This document shows, piece after piece, positions 51,091 to 60,685 of a stretch of DNA of 64,000 bases. Position numbers and translations under genes: made by a program. Every line of letters begins with the position of its first letter. Positions within the stretch are counted from its first letter, which is position 1. This stretch comes from Bauldia sp. (lineage in GTDB: Bacteria; Pseudomonadota; Alphaproteobacteria; Rhizobiales; Kaistiaceae). The DNA lies in the NCBI GenBank assembly GCA_037200845.1, contig JBBCGQ010000001.1, forward strand, positions 806,001-870,000, given 5' to 3'. The notes under the pieces are model-generated. The model did not search any database, was not told the DNA's origin, and saw only the letters and a program-made list of their open reading frames with translations.

Positions 51091-52230
51091 CTAGCCTTCC
51101 CCCGGCACGCGCTTGGCGAAGGCGAACGGGAAGATCGCGCGCACCAGCATCGGCGCCGCGACGAAGATGATGATCAGCGCCTGGATGATCGAGATGAGGT
51201 CGATGCGCACGCCGGCCGAGACCTGCATCTGTCGCCCTCCCGCCTCGAGCGCGCCGAACAGCAGCCCGGCGAGCAGCACGCCGACCGGATGCGATCGCCC
51301 GAGCAGCGCCACCGCGATCGCATCGAACCCGGCGCCGCCGGAGAAGCCGGGCGAGGCGCGGCCGAGCACGCCGAGCACCTGGTTGGCGCCGGCAAGCCCG
51401 GCGAGCGCGCCCGAGCACGCCATCACCAGCACGATGATCAGGCTGGAGCGCATGCCGGCGTAGCGCGACGCCTCCGGATTGGAGCCCGACGAACGGAACT
51501 CGAAGCCCGTCGTCGTCTTGAACAGCAGCCAGTAGACGAAGGCGACCGCGATCACCGTGATGATGATGCCGAGGTGAACGCGCAGCGTCGGGTCGAGCCA
51601 GGTGAGCAGCTTCGGCAGTTGCGCCGAAGGCAGCACCGACTGCGAGATCGGGTCGGAGCGACCCGGTTTCTGGATCGGCGGGTTGCGCAGCATGTAGTCG
51701 GCCAGCCGCATCGCGATGAAGTTCAGCATGATCGTGGTGATGACTTCGTGCGCCCCGGTCGCCGCCTTCAGCCAGCCGGCGATCGCCGCCCACAGCGCCC
51801 CGACGATCATCCCGGCGGCGAGCGCCAGCGGCAGGTGGATGAACATGGGCAGGTTGGTGAAGGCGAAGCCGACGGCCACCGCCGCCATGCCGCCGAGGAT
51901 CAGTTGCCCCTCGGCGCCGATGTTGAACAGCCCGGCGCGGAAGCCGAGCGCCAGGCCGAGGCCGGCAAGCGTCAGCGGCGCCGCCGCCGTCAGCGTCTCG
52001 CTGATCGCCGAGATCGACCCGACCGAGCCGGTGAACAGCGCCCCGAACGCCACGCCGATCGAGGAGAGGCTGACGCCGGTGGCGAGCATGATGATGCCGC
52101 CCAGCACCAGCGCGATGATGACCGCGAGGATCGGCACCAGCACGATCTGCTCGACGTCGAAACGCGTGACCACGACGCGCCGCAATACTTCGGTCGCGAT
52201 CGGCGAGGCCGGCTTGTCGCTGGTGCTCAT
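51091..52230 (-). CDS. ABC transporter permease, nucleoside-type (first permease)
   Basis: A 379-residue BPD_transp_2 permease of the NupP type. F-N-I-G-A-E-G-Q-L-I-L-G-G is the family motif near residue 105, followed by a run of membrane helices. It overlaps the ATPase gene by 4 bp (ATGA) and is one base ahead of the second permease. Confidence 0.93.
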   Translation of the reverse strand: MSTSDKPASPIATEVLRRVVVTRFDVEQIVLVPILAVIIALVLGGIIMLATGVSLSSIGVAFGALFTGSVGSISAISETLTAAAPLTLAGLGLALGFRAGLFNIGAEGQLILGGMAAVAVGFAFTNLPMFIHLPLALAAGMIVGALWAAIAGWLKAATGAHEVITTIMLNFIAMRLADYMLRNPPIQKPGRSDPISQSVLPSAQLPKLLTWLDPTLRVHLGIIITVIAVAFVYWLLFKTTTGFEFRSSGSNPEASRYAGMRSSLIIVLVMACSGALAGLAGANQVLGVLGRASPGFSGGAGFDAIAVALLGRSHPVGVLLAGLLFGALEAGGRQMQVSAGVRIDLISIIQALIIIFVAAPMLVRAIFPFAFAKRVPGEG

Positions 52231-53747
52231 GCCGTGACCCCGTCGGCGGTGGCGCCGGCCATGGCGAGGCCGATCTCCTTCACGTCCGCTTTGTCGTGCG
52301 TGAATTCGGCGACGATGCGCCCGCGGAACATCACCAGGATGCGGTCCGACAGCGACAGGATCTCGTCGAGCTCCGTCGAAACGATCAGCACGCCGACGCC
52401 CTGGTCGCGCGCCGCGATCAGCCGGTCGTGGATGTATTCGATCGATCCCACGTCGACGCCGCGCGTCGGCTGCGCCGCGATCATCAGCTTGATGTCGCGC
52501 GACAGCTCGCGCCCGACCACCAGCTTCTGCTGGTTGCCGCCGGACAGATGGTCGGCGAGCGCGAAGATGGAGGGCGTGCGCACGTCGAAATCGGCGACGA
52601 TGCGCGCGCTCTCCTTGTAGACCTCCGGCCAGCGCATCGTGATGCCGCGCGAGAAGCGCCGCTCGTAGTAGGAATCGAGCACCGCATTCTCCGCCACCGT
52701 GAAGTCGGCGATCATGCCCGAGCGCTGCCGGTCCTCCGGCACATGCGCGATGCCGCGCCTATGCCGCTCTCGCGTCGAGGCACGCGTGATGTCCTGCCCG
52801 AGAAACGAGACGCTGCCGGCGAGCATCGAGCGCAGCCCCGTGATTACCTCGACCAGCTCGGTCTGCCCGTTGCCCTGCACCCCCGCGACGCCGACCACCT
52901 CGCCGGCGCGCACGACAAAATCGACGCCGTCGACCGCCACTTCGTCGCGCTCGTTGAGCGCGCGGATGCCTTTCACCTCGAGCAGCGTCGCCCCGACGCT
53001 GGTGGCCCGCTGGTCGACCGAGAAGCGCACCGAGCGCCCGACCATCATCTCGGCGAGATCGGCATCGGTCGCCGTCTTGGGATCGCCTTCGCCGACCACC
53101 TTGCCGCCGCGCAGGACCGAGATGCGATCCGCGACGGCGAGCACCTCGCGCAGCTTGTGCGTGATGAAAACCAGCGCCTTGCCGGCGTCGCGCAGCGACC
53201 GGATGATGCCGAAAAATTCGATAACTTCCTGCGGTGTCAGCACCGCCGTCGGCTCGTCGAAGATGATGACGTCGGCCGAGCGGAACAGCACCTTGATGAT
53301 CTCGACGCGCTGCTGCAGGCCGACCGGGATCTCCTCGATGATCGCGTCGGGATCGACCTCCAGCCCATGCTCGGCGCTGATCGCCGACACCTGCTGCCGC
53401 GCCTTGGCAAGATCGAGATAGTCGAGTTTGCCGGTCGGCTCGACGCCCAGCACGACGTTCTCCGCCACCGTGAAGACAGGCACCAGCATGAAGTGCTGGT
53501 GCACCATGCCGATGCCGGCGTGGATGGCGTCCTTGGCGTCGCGGAAGCGCGTCGGCTTGCCGTCGATCAGGATCTCGCCTTCGTCCGGCCGGTAGAGGCC
53601 GGAGAGCACGTTCATCAGCGTGGATTTGCCGGCGCCGTTTTCGCCGAGCAGGCCGAGGATTTCGCCCGGCCGGATTTTCAGGTTCACGTCGGAGTTGGCG
53701 ACGACGCTGCCGAAGCGCTTGGTGATGCCCTTGAGCTCGATTTCCAA
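52227..53747 (-). CDS. ABC transporter ATP-binding protein, nucleoside-type (two NBDs)
   Basis: A tandem ATPase of about 506 residues. The N-terminal domain has G-E-N-G-A-G-K-S-T, a Q-loop region M-V-H-Q-H-F-M-L, an atypical signature V-G-L-Q-Q-R-V and Walker B I-I-F-D-E-P. The C-terminal domain has G-V-Q-G-N-G-Q-T-E and L-S-G-G-N-Q-Q-K. I place the start at TTG 53747, where the conserved L-E-I-E-L-K-G-I-T-K-R-F begins; another TTG at 53816 would add a charged tail without homology character. It follows the binding-protein gene after a strong stem-loop. Confidence 0.88.
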   Translation of the reverse strand: MEIELKGITKRFGSVVANSDVNLKIRPGEILGLLGENGAGKSTLMNVLSGLYRPDEGEILIDGKPTRFRDAKDAIHAGIGMVHQHFMLVPVFTVAENVVLGVEPTGKLDYLDLAKARQQVSAISAEHGLEVDPDAIIEEIPVGLQQRVEIIKVLFRSADVIIFDEPTAVLTPQEVIEFFGIIRSLRDAGKALVFITHKLREVLAVADRISVLRGGKVVGEGDPKTATDADLAEMMVGRSVRFSVDQRATSVGATLLEVKGIRALNERDEVAVDGVDFVVRAGEVVGVAGVQGNGQTELVEVITGLRSMLAGSVSFLGQDITRASTRERHRRGIAHVPEDRQRSGMIADFTVAENAVLDSYYERRFSRGITMRWPEVYKESARIVADFDVRTPSIFALADHLSGGNQQKLVVGRELSRDIKLMIAAQPTRGVDVGSIEYIHDRLIAARDQGVGVLIVSTELDEILSLSDRILVMFRGRIVAEFTHDKADVKEIGLAMAGATADGVTA

Positions 53748-53818
53748 GGTCGACCCGTCCCGCCGCCGATCTTCTTTTTCAGGCTCGCGCGCCCTCGAGC
53801 CTTTGTCTTTATGCAAGT

Positions 53819-53845
53819 CCGCCGCGTCCTTGTGGGACGCGGCGG
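53819..53845 (-). promoter_or_regulatory. Stem-loop between the binding-protein gene and the ATPase gene
   Basis: CCGCCGCGTCC and GGACGCGGCGG form a perfect 11-bp stem with a 5-base loop, 30 bp after the bmpA-like stop. No U run follows on the minus strand, so it fits a partial terminator or a 3' stabiliser that lets the binding protein be made in excess. Confidence 0.55.
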
Positions 53846-53874
53846 GCCATATTGCGGTAGTCCGTGCGGGCTGA

Positions 53875-54906
53875 CTAGCCCTTCACGGAGATCGAGCCGT
53901 CCTTGATGCCGGCGGCGATCTTGTCGAGCTCGGCCTTGAGGTCGGCGGGGACCGCCGAGTCGAGATCGTGGAACGGAGCCAGCCCGACGCCGCCGTTGGC
54001 GAGCGTGCCGACGATGACGCCGCCCTTGAACGAGCCATCGACCGCCTGCTTGATCGCCGCGACGGTGGTCGCGTCCATGTTCTTCAGGATCGAGGTCAGG
54101 AACACGCCCTTGTGCTCCGGATCGGTGTTGTACTGGTCGACGTCCACGCCGATGATCTTCAGCTTGTCGACGCCGAGTTCGGTGGCGAGCGCCGCCGACC
54201 CCTGCCCGACCGGGCCGGCGACCGGCACGACGATGTCCGCGCCTTCGTCGTTCAGGTTCTTGGCGAAGGTCTTGCCGTCGTCGAGCGAGTCGAAGTTGTT
54301 GGTGAACAGGCCTTCCTTCTTGACCGGATCCCAGCCAAGCACCTTCACCGTCTTGCCCTTCTGCTTGTTGTAGTAGTCGACGCCGCGCGCCACGCCATCC
54401 ATGAAGATGGTAACCGGCGGAATGTTGAGGCCGCCGAAGGTGCCGACGACGCCCGACTTCGAAACGCCCGCCGCGAGGTAGCCCGCGAGGAACGCCGCTT
54501 CGTCGGTGTTGTAGACTTGGCCGAGCACGTTCGGGATGGTCGGGTCGTAGGCGAAGTCGACGATCGAGAACTTGATGCCGGTGTTGGCTTCGGCCGCCGC
54601 CTTGGTGGCGTCGCCGAGCAGGAAGCCGACAGTGATGATCATGTCGCACTTCTCGCTGACGAACGAGTTGATGTTCGGGACGTAATCCGTCTCGGCCTTC
54701 GACTCGAGCAGCTTGCCTTCCACGCCGGGGACCGACGTCTGCGCGTCCTGCACGCCCTTCCAGGCCGTCTGGTTGAAGCCCTTGTCGTCGACGCCGCCGG
54801 TGTCGGTGACCTGGCAGACCTTGTAGGCAAATGCAGGCGCCGTCGCGCCGAGAACCGCTACGGCAAAGGCCGCGGCGATCGTGTTCGTCATTACGCGTGA
54901 TTTCAA
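53875..54906 (-). CDS. BMP family nucleoside-binding protein
   Basis: A 343-residue periplasmic protein of the Bmp/Med (PnrA-like) family. TTG at 54906 is favoured over ATG at 54891 because GGAGGG sits 4-5 bases before it, and the extra residues (M-K-S-R-V) supply the positive n-region of the signal peptide, cleaved near A-P-A-F-A-Y. The mature start (K-V-C-Q-V-T-D-T-G-G) and D-K-G-F-N-Q-T-A-W are family hallmarks. No lipobox Cys is at the cleavage site. It heads the second importer and diverges from the cdd-pnp genes, strongly implying nucleoside uptake. Confidence 0.9.
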   Translation of the reverse strand: MKSRVMTNTIAAAFAVAVLGATAPAFAYKVCQVTDTGGVDDKGFNQTAWKGVQDAQTSVPGVEGKLLESKAETDYVPNINSFVSEKCDMIITVGFLLGDATKAAAEANTGIKFSIVDFAYDPTIPNVLGQVYNTDEAAFLAGYLAAGVSKSGVVGTFGGLNIPPVTIFMDGVARGVDYYNKQKGKTVKVLGWDPVKKEGLFTNNFDSLDDGKTFAKNLNDEGADIVVPVAGPVGQGSAALATELGVDKLKIIGVDVDQYNTDPEHKGVFLTSILKNMDATTVAAIKQAVDGSFKGGVIVGTLANGGVGLAPFHDLDSAVPADLKAELDKIAAGIKDGSISVKG

Positions 54907-55055
54907 CTTACCCTCCGAATGTTCAGGATTTACGGACCCCCGGCGGCCTGGCTTGGCCGGCCCTGAGGCAATTCTTGGCAGGTCTCCGCATTGAAACAGG
55001 CGTCGCCACCCTCGTGGCCGCCCACTCCCGTTGGCAACCGAAACAATCGCTCCGG

Positions 55056-55072
55056 GGCCGCTTTCCGCGGCC
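55056..55072. promoter_or_regulatory. Short hairpin in the importer/cdd gap
   Basis: GGCCGC-tttcc-GCGGCC, a perfect 6-bp palindrome with a 5-base loop, lying next to the longer inverted repeat at 55081. It could be part of the importer leader RNA or a protein site. Confidence 0.35.
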
Positions 55073-55080
55073 TTCCGGGC

Positions 55081-55106
55081 GGCTTGCAAACGCCTGTCTG
55101 CAAGCC
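55081..55106. promoter_or_regulatory. Candidate operator, 8-bp inverted repeat
   Basis: GGCTTGCA and TGCAAGCC form perfect 8-bp arms around a 10-base centre. The site lies between the divergent importer and cdd operons, a natural place for a shared nucleoside-responsive repressor. No regulator gene is adjacent. Confidence 0.45.
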
Positions 55107-55273
55107 CCGATCGTTCCAGATTTGCATGAACCGCCGTCATTTTCATGTGGATTCTTTCACCAGTTGGAAAATATCGTGCACACGGACGAGGCCGGTTGCA
55201 CCCGTGGCCGGCGCGCCCGAAGATGCCCGCAAGGCCGTGCGCCAGAAAGCGCGGCCGGGGCAGGGGAGGCAGG

Positions 55274-55684
55274 ATGAATCGCGCGCTGTTCGACCAGGCG
55301 AAGGCGGTGCGCGACCGCGCCCACGCCCCGTACTCCAGGTTCCACGTCGGCGCCGCGATCCTCACCGCCGCCGGCACGACGCACGTCGGCGCCAACGTCG
55401 AGAACGCGTCCTATCCGGAAGGCTGGTGCGGCGAAACCTCCGCCATCGCCGCGATGGTCGCCGCCAACCCGCCCGGTCCCGGCCGCCGCATCGCCGAGAT
55501 CACCGTCGTCGCCGATCGTATCGAGGGCCGCCTGACGACGCCGTGCGGCGGCTGCCGGCAGCGCATCGCCGAGTTCGCGGCGATAGGCACGCCGGTGCAC
55601 GTCATCGATCCGGGCGGCGAGGGGCAGACCTTCCGCATCGAGCAACTGCTCCCGTCGGCCTTCGAGATGGAGGACACCAAGTGA
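55274..55684 (+). CDS. cdd: Cytidine deaminase
   Basis: A 136-residue tetrameric cytidine/deoxycytidine deaminase. Zinc ligands are Cys52 (W-C-G-E with the catalytic Glu54) and Cys91/Cys94 (P-C-G-G-C-R-Q). The Shine-Dalgarno is a strong GGGGAGG. Its stop overlaps the purine nucleoside phosphorylase GTG (GTGA). It makes uridine or deoxyuridine for the phosphorylases downstream. Confidence 0.95.
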   Translation: MNRALFDQAKAVRDRAHAPYSRFHVGAAILTAAGTTHVGANVENASYPEGWCGETSAIAAMVAANPPGPGRRIAEITVVADRIEGRLTTPCGGCRQRIAEFAAIGTPVHVIDPGGEGQTFRIEQLLPSAFEMEDTK

Positions 55685-56493
55685 AGGGCGAGGGCGAGAA
55701 GGCCGCCGCCGCGATCCGCGCCCGCGCCGATCTGCCGTACTCCGTCGGCATCGTGCTGGGCTCCGGCCTCGGCGGCCTCGGCGACGAGATCCAGGACTCG
55801 GTCCGTATTCCCTACCGCGAGCTGGAAGGTTTCCCCGTCTCCGGCGTCTCCGCGCACCGCAGCGAGGTCGTTGCCGGCTGGCTCGAGGGCGCCGCCGTCA
55901 TCGCCTTCTCCGGGCGCGAGCATTATTTCGAGCACGGCAACGCCGCGGCGATGCGCGGGCCCGTCGCCACGCTCGCCGCGCTCGGCACCGACACGCTGAT
56001 CTGCACCAACGCCGCCGGGTCGCTGCGCACCGAGGTCGGTCCCGGCGAGGTGATGCTGATCACCGACCATATCAATTTCGCCGGCGCCAATCCGTTGATC
56101 GGCCAGCCCGGCGACGAGCGTTTCGTCGGCCTCACCTCCGCCTACGATCCCGACCTCCGCGCCTCGATCCTCGCCGCCGCCGAGCGCGAGGGCATCTACA
56201 TGAACACCGGCGTCTACATGTGGTTCTCCGGTCCCTCGTTCGAAACGCCGGCCGAAATCCGCATGGCCCGCCTCGCCGGCGCCCATGCCGTCGGCATGTC
56301 GACGGTCCCCGAAATCATCCTCGGCCGCTTCTTCGGCCTCCAGTGCGCCGCCGCCTCCGCAATCGTAAACTTCGCCGCCGGCATGACCGGCGCCGAAATC
56401 ACCCACGAGGAAACGAAGGAACTGGCCCCGCTGGGTGCCGGAAAGCTGGCGCGCATCATCAAGCGGTATCTGCGCGACAGGGTGTGGAGCTGA
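55681..56493 (+). CDS. punA: Purine-nucleoside phosphorylase (trimeric type)
   Basis: A 270-residue PNP/MTAP-family phosphorylase that splits purine nucleosides to base and (deoxy)ribose 1-phosphate. G-S-G-L-G-G-L-G binds phosphate, A-G-S-L-R is the second motif, and the substrate Glu/Asn region is M-S-T-V-P-E and N-F-A-A-G. Length fits the trimeric class (not the hexameric DeoD). GTG at 55681 is coupled to cdd. Repeat D1 separates it from deoA. Confidence 0.94.
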   Translation: MKGEGEKAAAAIRARADLPYSVGIVLGSGLGGLGDEIQDSVRIPYRELEGFPVSGVSAHRSEVVAGWLEGAAVIAFSGREHYFEHGNAAAMRGPVATLAALGTDTLICTNAAGSLRTEVGPGEVMLITDHINFAGANPLIGQPGDERFVGLTSAYDPDLRASILAAAEREGIYMNTGVYMWFSGPSFETPAEIRMARLAGAHAVGMSTVPEIILGRFFGLQCAAASAIVNFAAGMTGAEITHEETKELAPLGAGKLARIIKRYLRDRVWS

Positions 56494-56505
56494 CCTCCCC
56501 AGACT

Positions 56506-56582
56506 GTCGTCCCCGCGAAGGCGGAGACCCAGTACAGATTGACGGCGCGGCGTTTACTGGATTCCCGCCTTCGCGGGTGACA
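56506..56582. repeat. Family D palindromic repeat
   Basis: TCGTCCCCGCGAAGGCGGAGACCC...TTCCCGCCTTCGCGGGTGAC: long imperfect inverted arms around a 30-base centre. This is a widespread proteobacterial repeat type; the second copy is at 58010. Confidence 0.8.
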
Positions 56583-56629
56583 ACCAACAAGCGGCGAGGA
56601 GCGCCGAAGGCGCGACAGGGAAAGCAAAA

Positions 56630-57940
<1,311 letters not shown>

Positions 57941-58009
57941 CCGATTCCACCGACTCGCATTTCCGCCGCGACCTCAACTTGATTCAGAACGTGAGGCCGA
58001 GTCTCTAAC

Positions 58010-58089
58010 TGTCGTCCCCGCGAAGGCGGGGACCCAGTACACGCCGATCTGTCTGTGGCTACTGGATGCCCGCCTGCGCGGGCATGACA
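58010..58089. repeat. Family D palindromic repeat
   Basis: GTCGTCCCCGCGAAGGCGGG with the inverse TGCCCGCCTGCGCGGGCATGACA about 40 bases on. It sits between the convergent deoA and L,D-transpeptidase genes. Confidence 0.8.
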
Positions 58090-58106
58090 ACAGAGTTTGT
58101 TGCGCG

Positions 58107-58571
58107 CTACGCCTTCACCGCAATCGTCGTATTCCGCGCGCCAAACGCCTCGACTAGCGAGAAGAACGTCTGCGCATTCTCCAGCGTCAGCCGCACGCAG
58201 CCATGCGACGCCGGCGACCCCAGCCGCCCGACCGCCTCGGTCGCATGCACCGCATACCCGCCGGTGAAGAACACGGCATAGGGCATCGGCGCGTCGTCGT
58301 AAGTCTTGGAATAATACTCGGCCGCCGTGCGCGTCGGCCGGAAGTCGCCGGTCGGCGTCTCGAACCCGTCCTTGCCGGTCGAAACCCGCCAGGCATACGT
58401 CTTCTTCAGCCCCATCTTGTCGATCACGACGACATACATGCGCTGGTCGGCGATGGAGACCATCGCGGTAACCCCGACATCGTTGACCGCGTCGACAATC
58501 TGCGGCGGCACCGTCTCCGGCCCGAAGATGAAGAGCTGCAGCGCGGCAAGCAGGGCGAAAAGCGTTGTCAT
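58107..58571 (-). CDS. L,D-transpeptidase (YkuD) with N-terminal signal or anchor
   Basis: A 154-residue protein: a short hydrophobic N-terminus (residues 3-17), then a YkuD domain. The catalytic motif is S-H-G-C-V-R-L with Cys125 and His123, preceded by His109 in A-V-H-A-T. It would cross-link peptidoglycan or attach proteins to it in the periplasm. The gene is alone between deoA and an SDR gene. Confidence 0.92.
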   Translation of the reverse strand: MTTLFALLAALQLFIFGPETVPPQIVDAVNDVGVTAMVSIADQRMYVVVIDKMGLKKTYAWRVSTGKDGFETPTGDFRPTRTAAEYYSKTYDDAPMPYAVFFTGGYAVHATEAVGRLGSPASHGCVRLTLENAQTFFSLVEAFGARNTTIAVKA

Positions 58572-58681
58572 GGGCGTGTCCCCCGGTTGATCGATGATCC
58601 CGGTTTACCGCCGCTGCCCTGAGCCGAAGCTGAAGCCGCCGTTGGCCGGCGTTCAGCTTCGGCGGCCCGTGCTTTGCCTCG

Positions 58682-59524
58682 CTATTTCCGCATTTCGCGC
58701 CATGCCGTCTGCCCGACCAGCCGGCTCATCTCGGCGCGGTATTCGTCTTCCGACGTCGACCACCGCAGCCGCGCGTATTCCGCGAGGTCCGGTCCGACCG
58801 GATAACGAAGGCGCTGCGAGGTGTCGATCGCCGCGCGATAGATCGTCTCGACCACCGATTGCTCCTCGGTCGCCGCAAACGGGTAGTTCATCATCGCTCC
58901 GAGCGCGTGGTCGAAATAGCTCCGGTAGCCCGGCGGGACCGCCGTCGTTTGCATCGCGGCGCCGGTGCTCGCAGAAAAGTTGGTGGTGCGCACCGCGCCA
59001 GGTTCAACGAGCTTGACCCGCACGTGCTGCGACTCGAGTTCGTAGGCCAGCGACTCGGAGAAACCTTCCAGCGCCCATTTCGAGGCCACGTAGAAGGACA
59101 GCAGCGGGACCGCAACAAAGCCCACGCCGGAACTGATGTTGACGATGGCGCCGTTGCGCGCCCGCAGGTGCGGCAGCGCCGCCCGGATGACGTTCATCGG
59201 GCCGAATACGTTGGTGGAAAAAACCCGCTGGATCGCCTCGGCCGCCGTCGCCTCGAAAATCGAGACGATGCTGACACCGGCGTTGTTGACGATGGCGTCG
59301 AGGTCCCCGAAACGCCGGACGCCAGCCTCGACCGCGGCTGCGGCGCTCGTCGGGTCGGTGACGTCGAGCGGCTCGACCAGCACGTGATCCGGATAATCGC
59401 GCGCCGCGTCGGACGCGGGATTGCGCATCGTCGCCACGACGTTCCAGCCCTCGCCGGCAAAGTGGCGGGCGGTCGATTGGCCGATGCCGGATGAGCACCC
59501 GGTAATGAGAACGGTCTTGGCCAT
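58682..59524 (-). CDS. SDR family oxidoreductase
   Basis: A 280-residue short-chain dehydrogenase. The cofactor motif is G-C-S-S-G-I-G near residue 9, N-N-A-G is present, and the active site is the Ser of N-I-S-S-G with Y-V-A-S-K. Residues suggest NADP use but I do not rely on it. ATG at 59524 has GGAGA upstream and fits the family start. It diverges from the AraC gene across a 93-bp gap with a palindrome, a common arrangement for an SDR controlled by its neighbour. Substrate unknown. Confidence 0.92.
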   Translation of the reverse strand: MAKTVLITGCSSGIGQSTARHFAGEGWNVVATMRNPASDAARDYPDHVLVEPLDVTDPTSAAAAVEAGVRRFGDLDAIVNNAGVSIVSIFEATAAEAIQRVFSTNVFGPMNVIRAALPHLRARNGAIVNISSGVGFVAVPLLSFYVASKWALEGFSESLAYELESQHVRVKLVEPGAVRTTNFSASTGAAMQTTAVPPGYRSYFDHALGAMMNYPFAATEEQSVVETIYRAAIDTSQRLRYPVGPDLAEYARLRWSTSEDEYRAEMSRLVGQTAWREMRK

Positions 59525-59581
59525 CTGCTTCGTCTCCATTTGCGATGAGGCGGAGATAGACGACGGCAGCGATCCGTTCCA

Positions 59582-59605
59582 TAACGTAAAGTCCCCCTTA
59601 CGTTA
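59582..59605. promoter_or_regulatory. Candidate AraC operator, perfect inverted repeat
   Basis: TAACGTAA and TTACGTTA are perfect 8-bp inverted arms around AGTCCCCC in the SDR/AraC divergent gap, 12 bp before the AraC ATG. The symmetric site suggests a dimeric regulator controlling both genes. It could also fold in the AraC leader. Confidence 0.5.
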
Positions 59606-59617
59606 CGGATCGTACCA

Positions 59618-60685
59618 ATGGATGCTTTGAGCGAGATCGTGCGGCTGCTTAGGCCGGAGACCGTGCTGCTCGGTGAGATGGCGGCGGCCGGACGCTGGGG
59701 CTTGCGCATGCCGCCGCAGCCGGGACCGGTGTTCTACCTCGTGACTGAAGGCCGCTGCTGGTATGTGCCCGACGAGGGCGCCCCGACCGAGCTGATCGAG
59801 GGCGATTACATGCTGTCGCTGCGGCCGGCGAGCGACACCTTCGTCAGTGAGCCCGGCGCCGAGATCGTGCTGACGACCGAGGCGTACAAGCGTGCCCACA
59901 AGGTTGACGGTGAACTGCGCTTGGGCGACCCGGAGCGGCTTCCGACGACGCGCAAGCTCGGCGGCCTCATCCTGTGCAATCCGGCGAACGCGGATCTCCT
60001 GCTGGAGCTGCTGCCTCGCGTCGTGATGGTGCGTGCCGAGCGCGACGCGAACGCCCGCCTCCGCGCGCTTCTCTCCCTGCTCAAGCAGGAAGCCGACGGC
60101 GCCAGTCCCGGCCGCGAAGCGATTCTTTCGCGCCTTATCGAAGTGCTGCTCATCGAGACGCTGCGCGGCGAAGCCACCGCGTGGTCACCCAATACCGGCG
60201 TGCTCGGCGGCCTCGCCGATCCGCAACTGGCCAAGGCGTTGGCCAGCATCCACGCCGACGTCGGCCGTGGATGGACGCTCGCCGAGCTGGCGCGCGACGC
60301 CGGCATGTCGCGCTCTGTCTTCGCGCGCCGTTTCTCCGAAGCTGTCGGCGCCGCGCCGGTGGAGTATCTGCTGCGCTGGCGCATGGCGCTCGCCAAGGAC
60401 GCGCTGCTGCACGGCCGCGGCACGTTGGACGAGATAGCCGCGACCGTCGGCTATAAATCGGCGAGCGCCTTCAGCACCGCGTTCAGCCACAGGGTAGGCT
60501 GCCCGCCAAGCGAATTCGCCGCAATGCTGCGTGGCCGCGAAGCCACGACCGCGGCGGCCAGAGCGACGCTAGAGGAAGCTGCGGCCGTGCCTGCCCGGCG
60601 CGATCCCAAGGTGCGCCGCGACGCTCTCGCCGATATCCGCAAGCGTCGCGCGCCCGCCGATCGCCTTGCCCGGCCGCCCGCGTAA
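59618..60685 (+). CDS. AraC family transcriptional regulator
   Basis: A 355-residue regulator. The N-terminal half is a cupin-like AraC_binding domain ([10 protein letters not shown], then P-G-P-V-F-Y-L-V). Residues about 210-305 hold the two helix-turn-helix motifs ([16 protein letters not shown] and [14 protein letters not shown]). The C-terminal 40 residues are Ala/Arg-rich and overlap the 3' end of deoB on the other strand by 117 bp. It probably controls the divergent SDR gene. Confidence 0.92.
   Translation: MDALSEIVRLLRPETVLLGEMAAAGRWGLRMPPQPGPVFYLVTEGRCWYVPDEGAPTELIEGDYMLSLRPASDTFVSEPGAEIVLTTEAYKRAHKVDGELRLGDPERLPTTRKLGGLILCNPANADLLLELLPRVVMVRAERDANARLRALLSLLKQEADGASPGREAILSRLIEVLLIETLRGEATAWSPNTGVLGGLADPQLAKALASIHADVGRGWTLAELARDAGMSRSVFARRFSEAVGAAPVEYLLRWRMALAKDALLHGRGTLDEIAATVGYKSASAFSTAFSHRVGCPPSEFAAMLRGREATTAAARATLEEAAAVPARRDPKVRRDALADIRKRRAPADRLARPPA

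Larger units (their letters stand above)
54907..55273. other. Divergent regulatory region between the importer and cdd
   Basis: This 367-bp gap has no supported ORF and no family A-D repeat. It holds two palindromes (55056-55072 and 55081-55106). Promoters for both the importer and salvage operons should be here; I see no convincing sigma70 hexamers. Confidence 0.55.
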
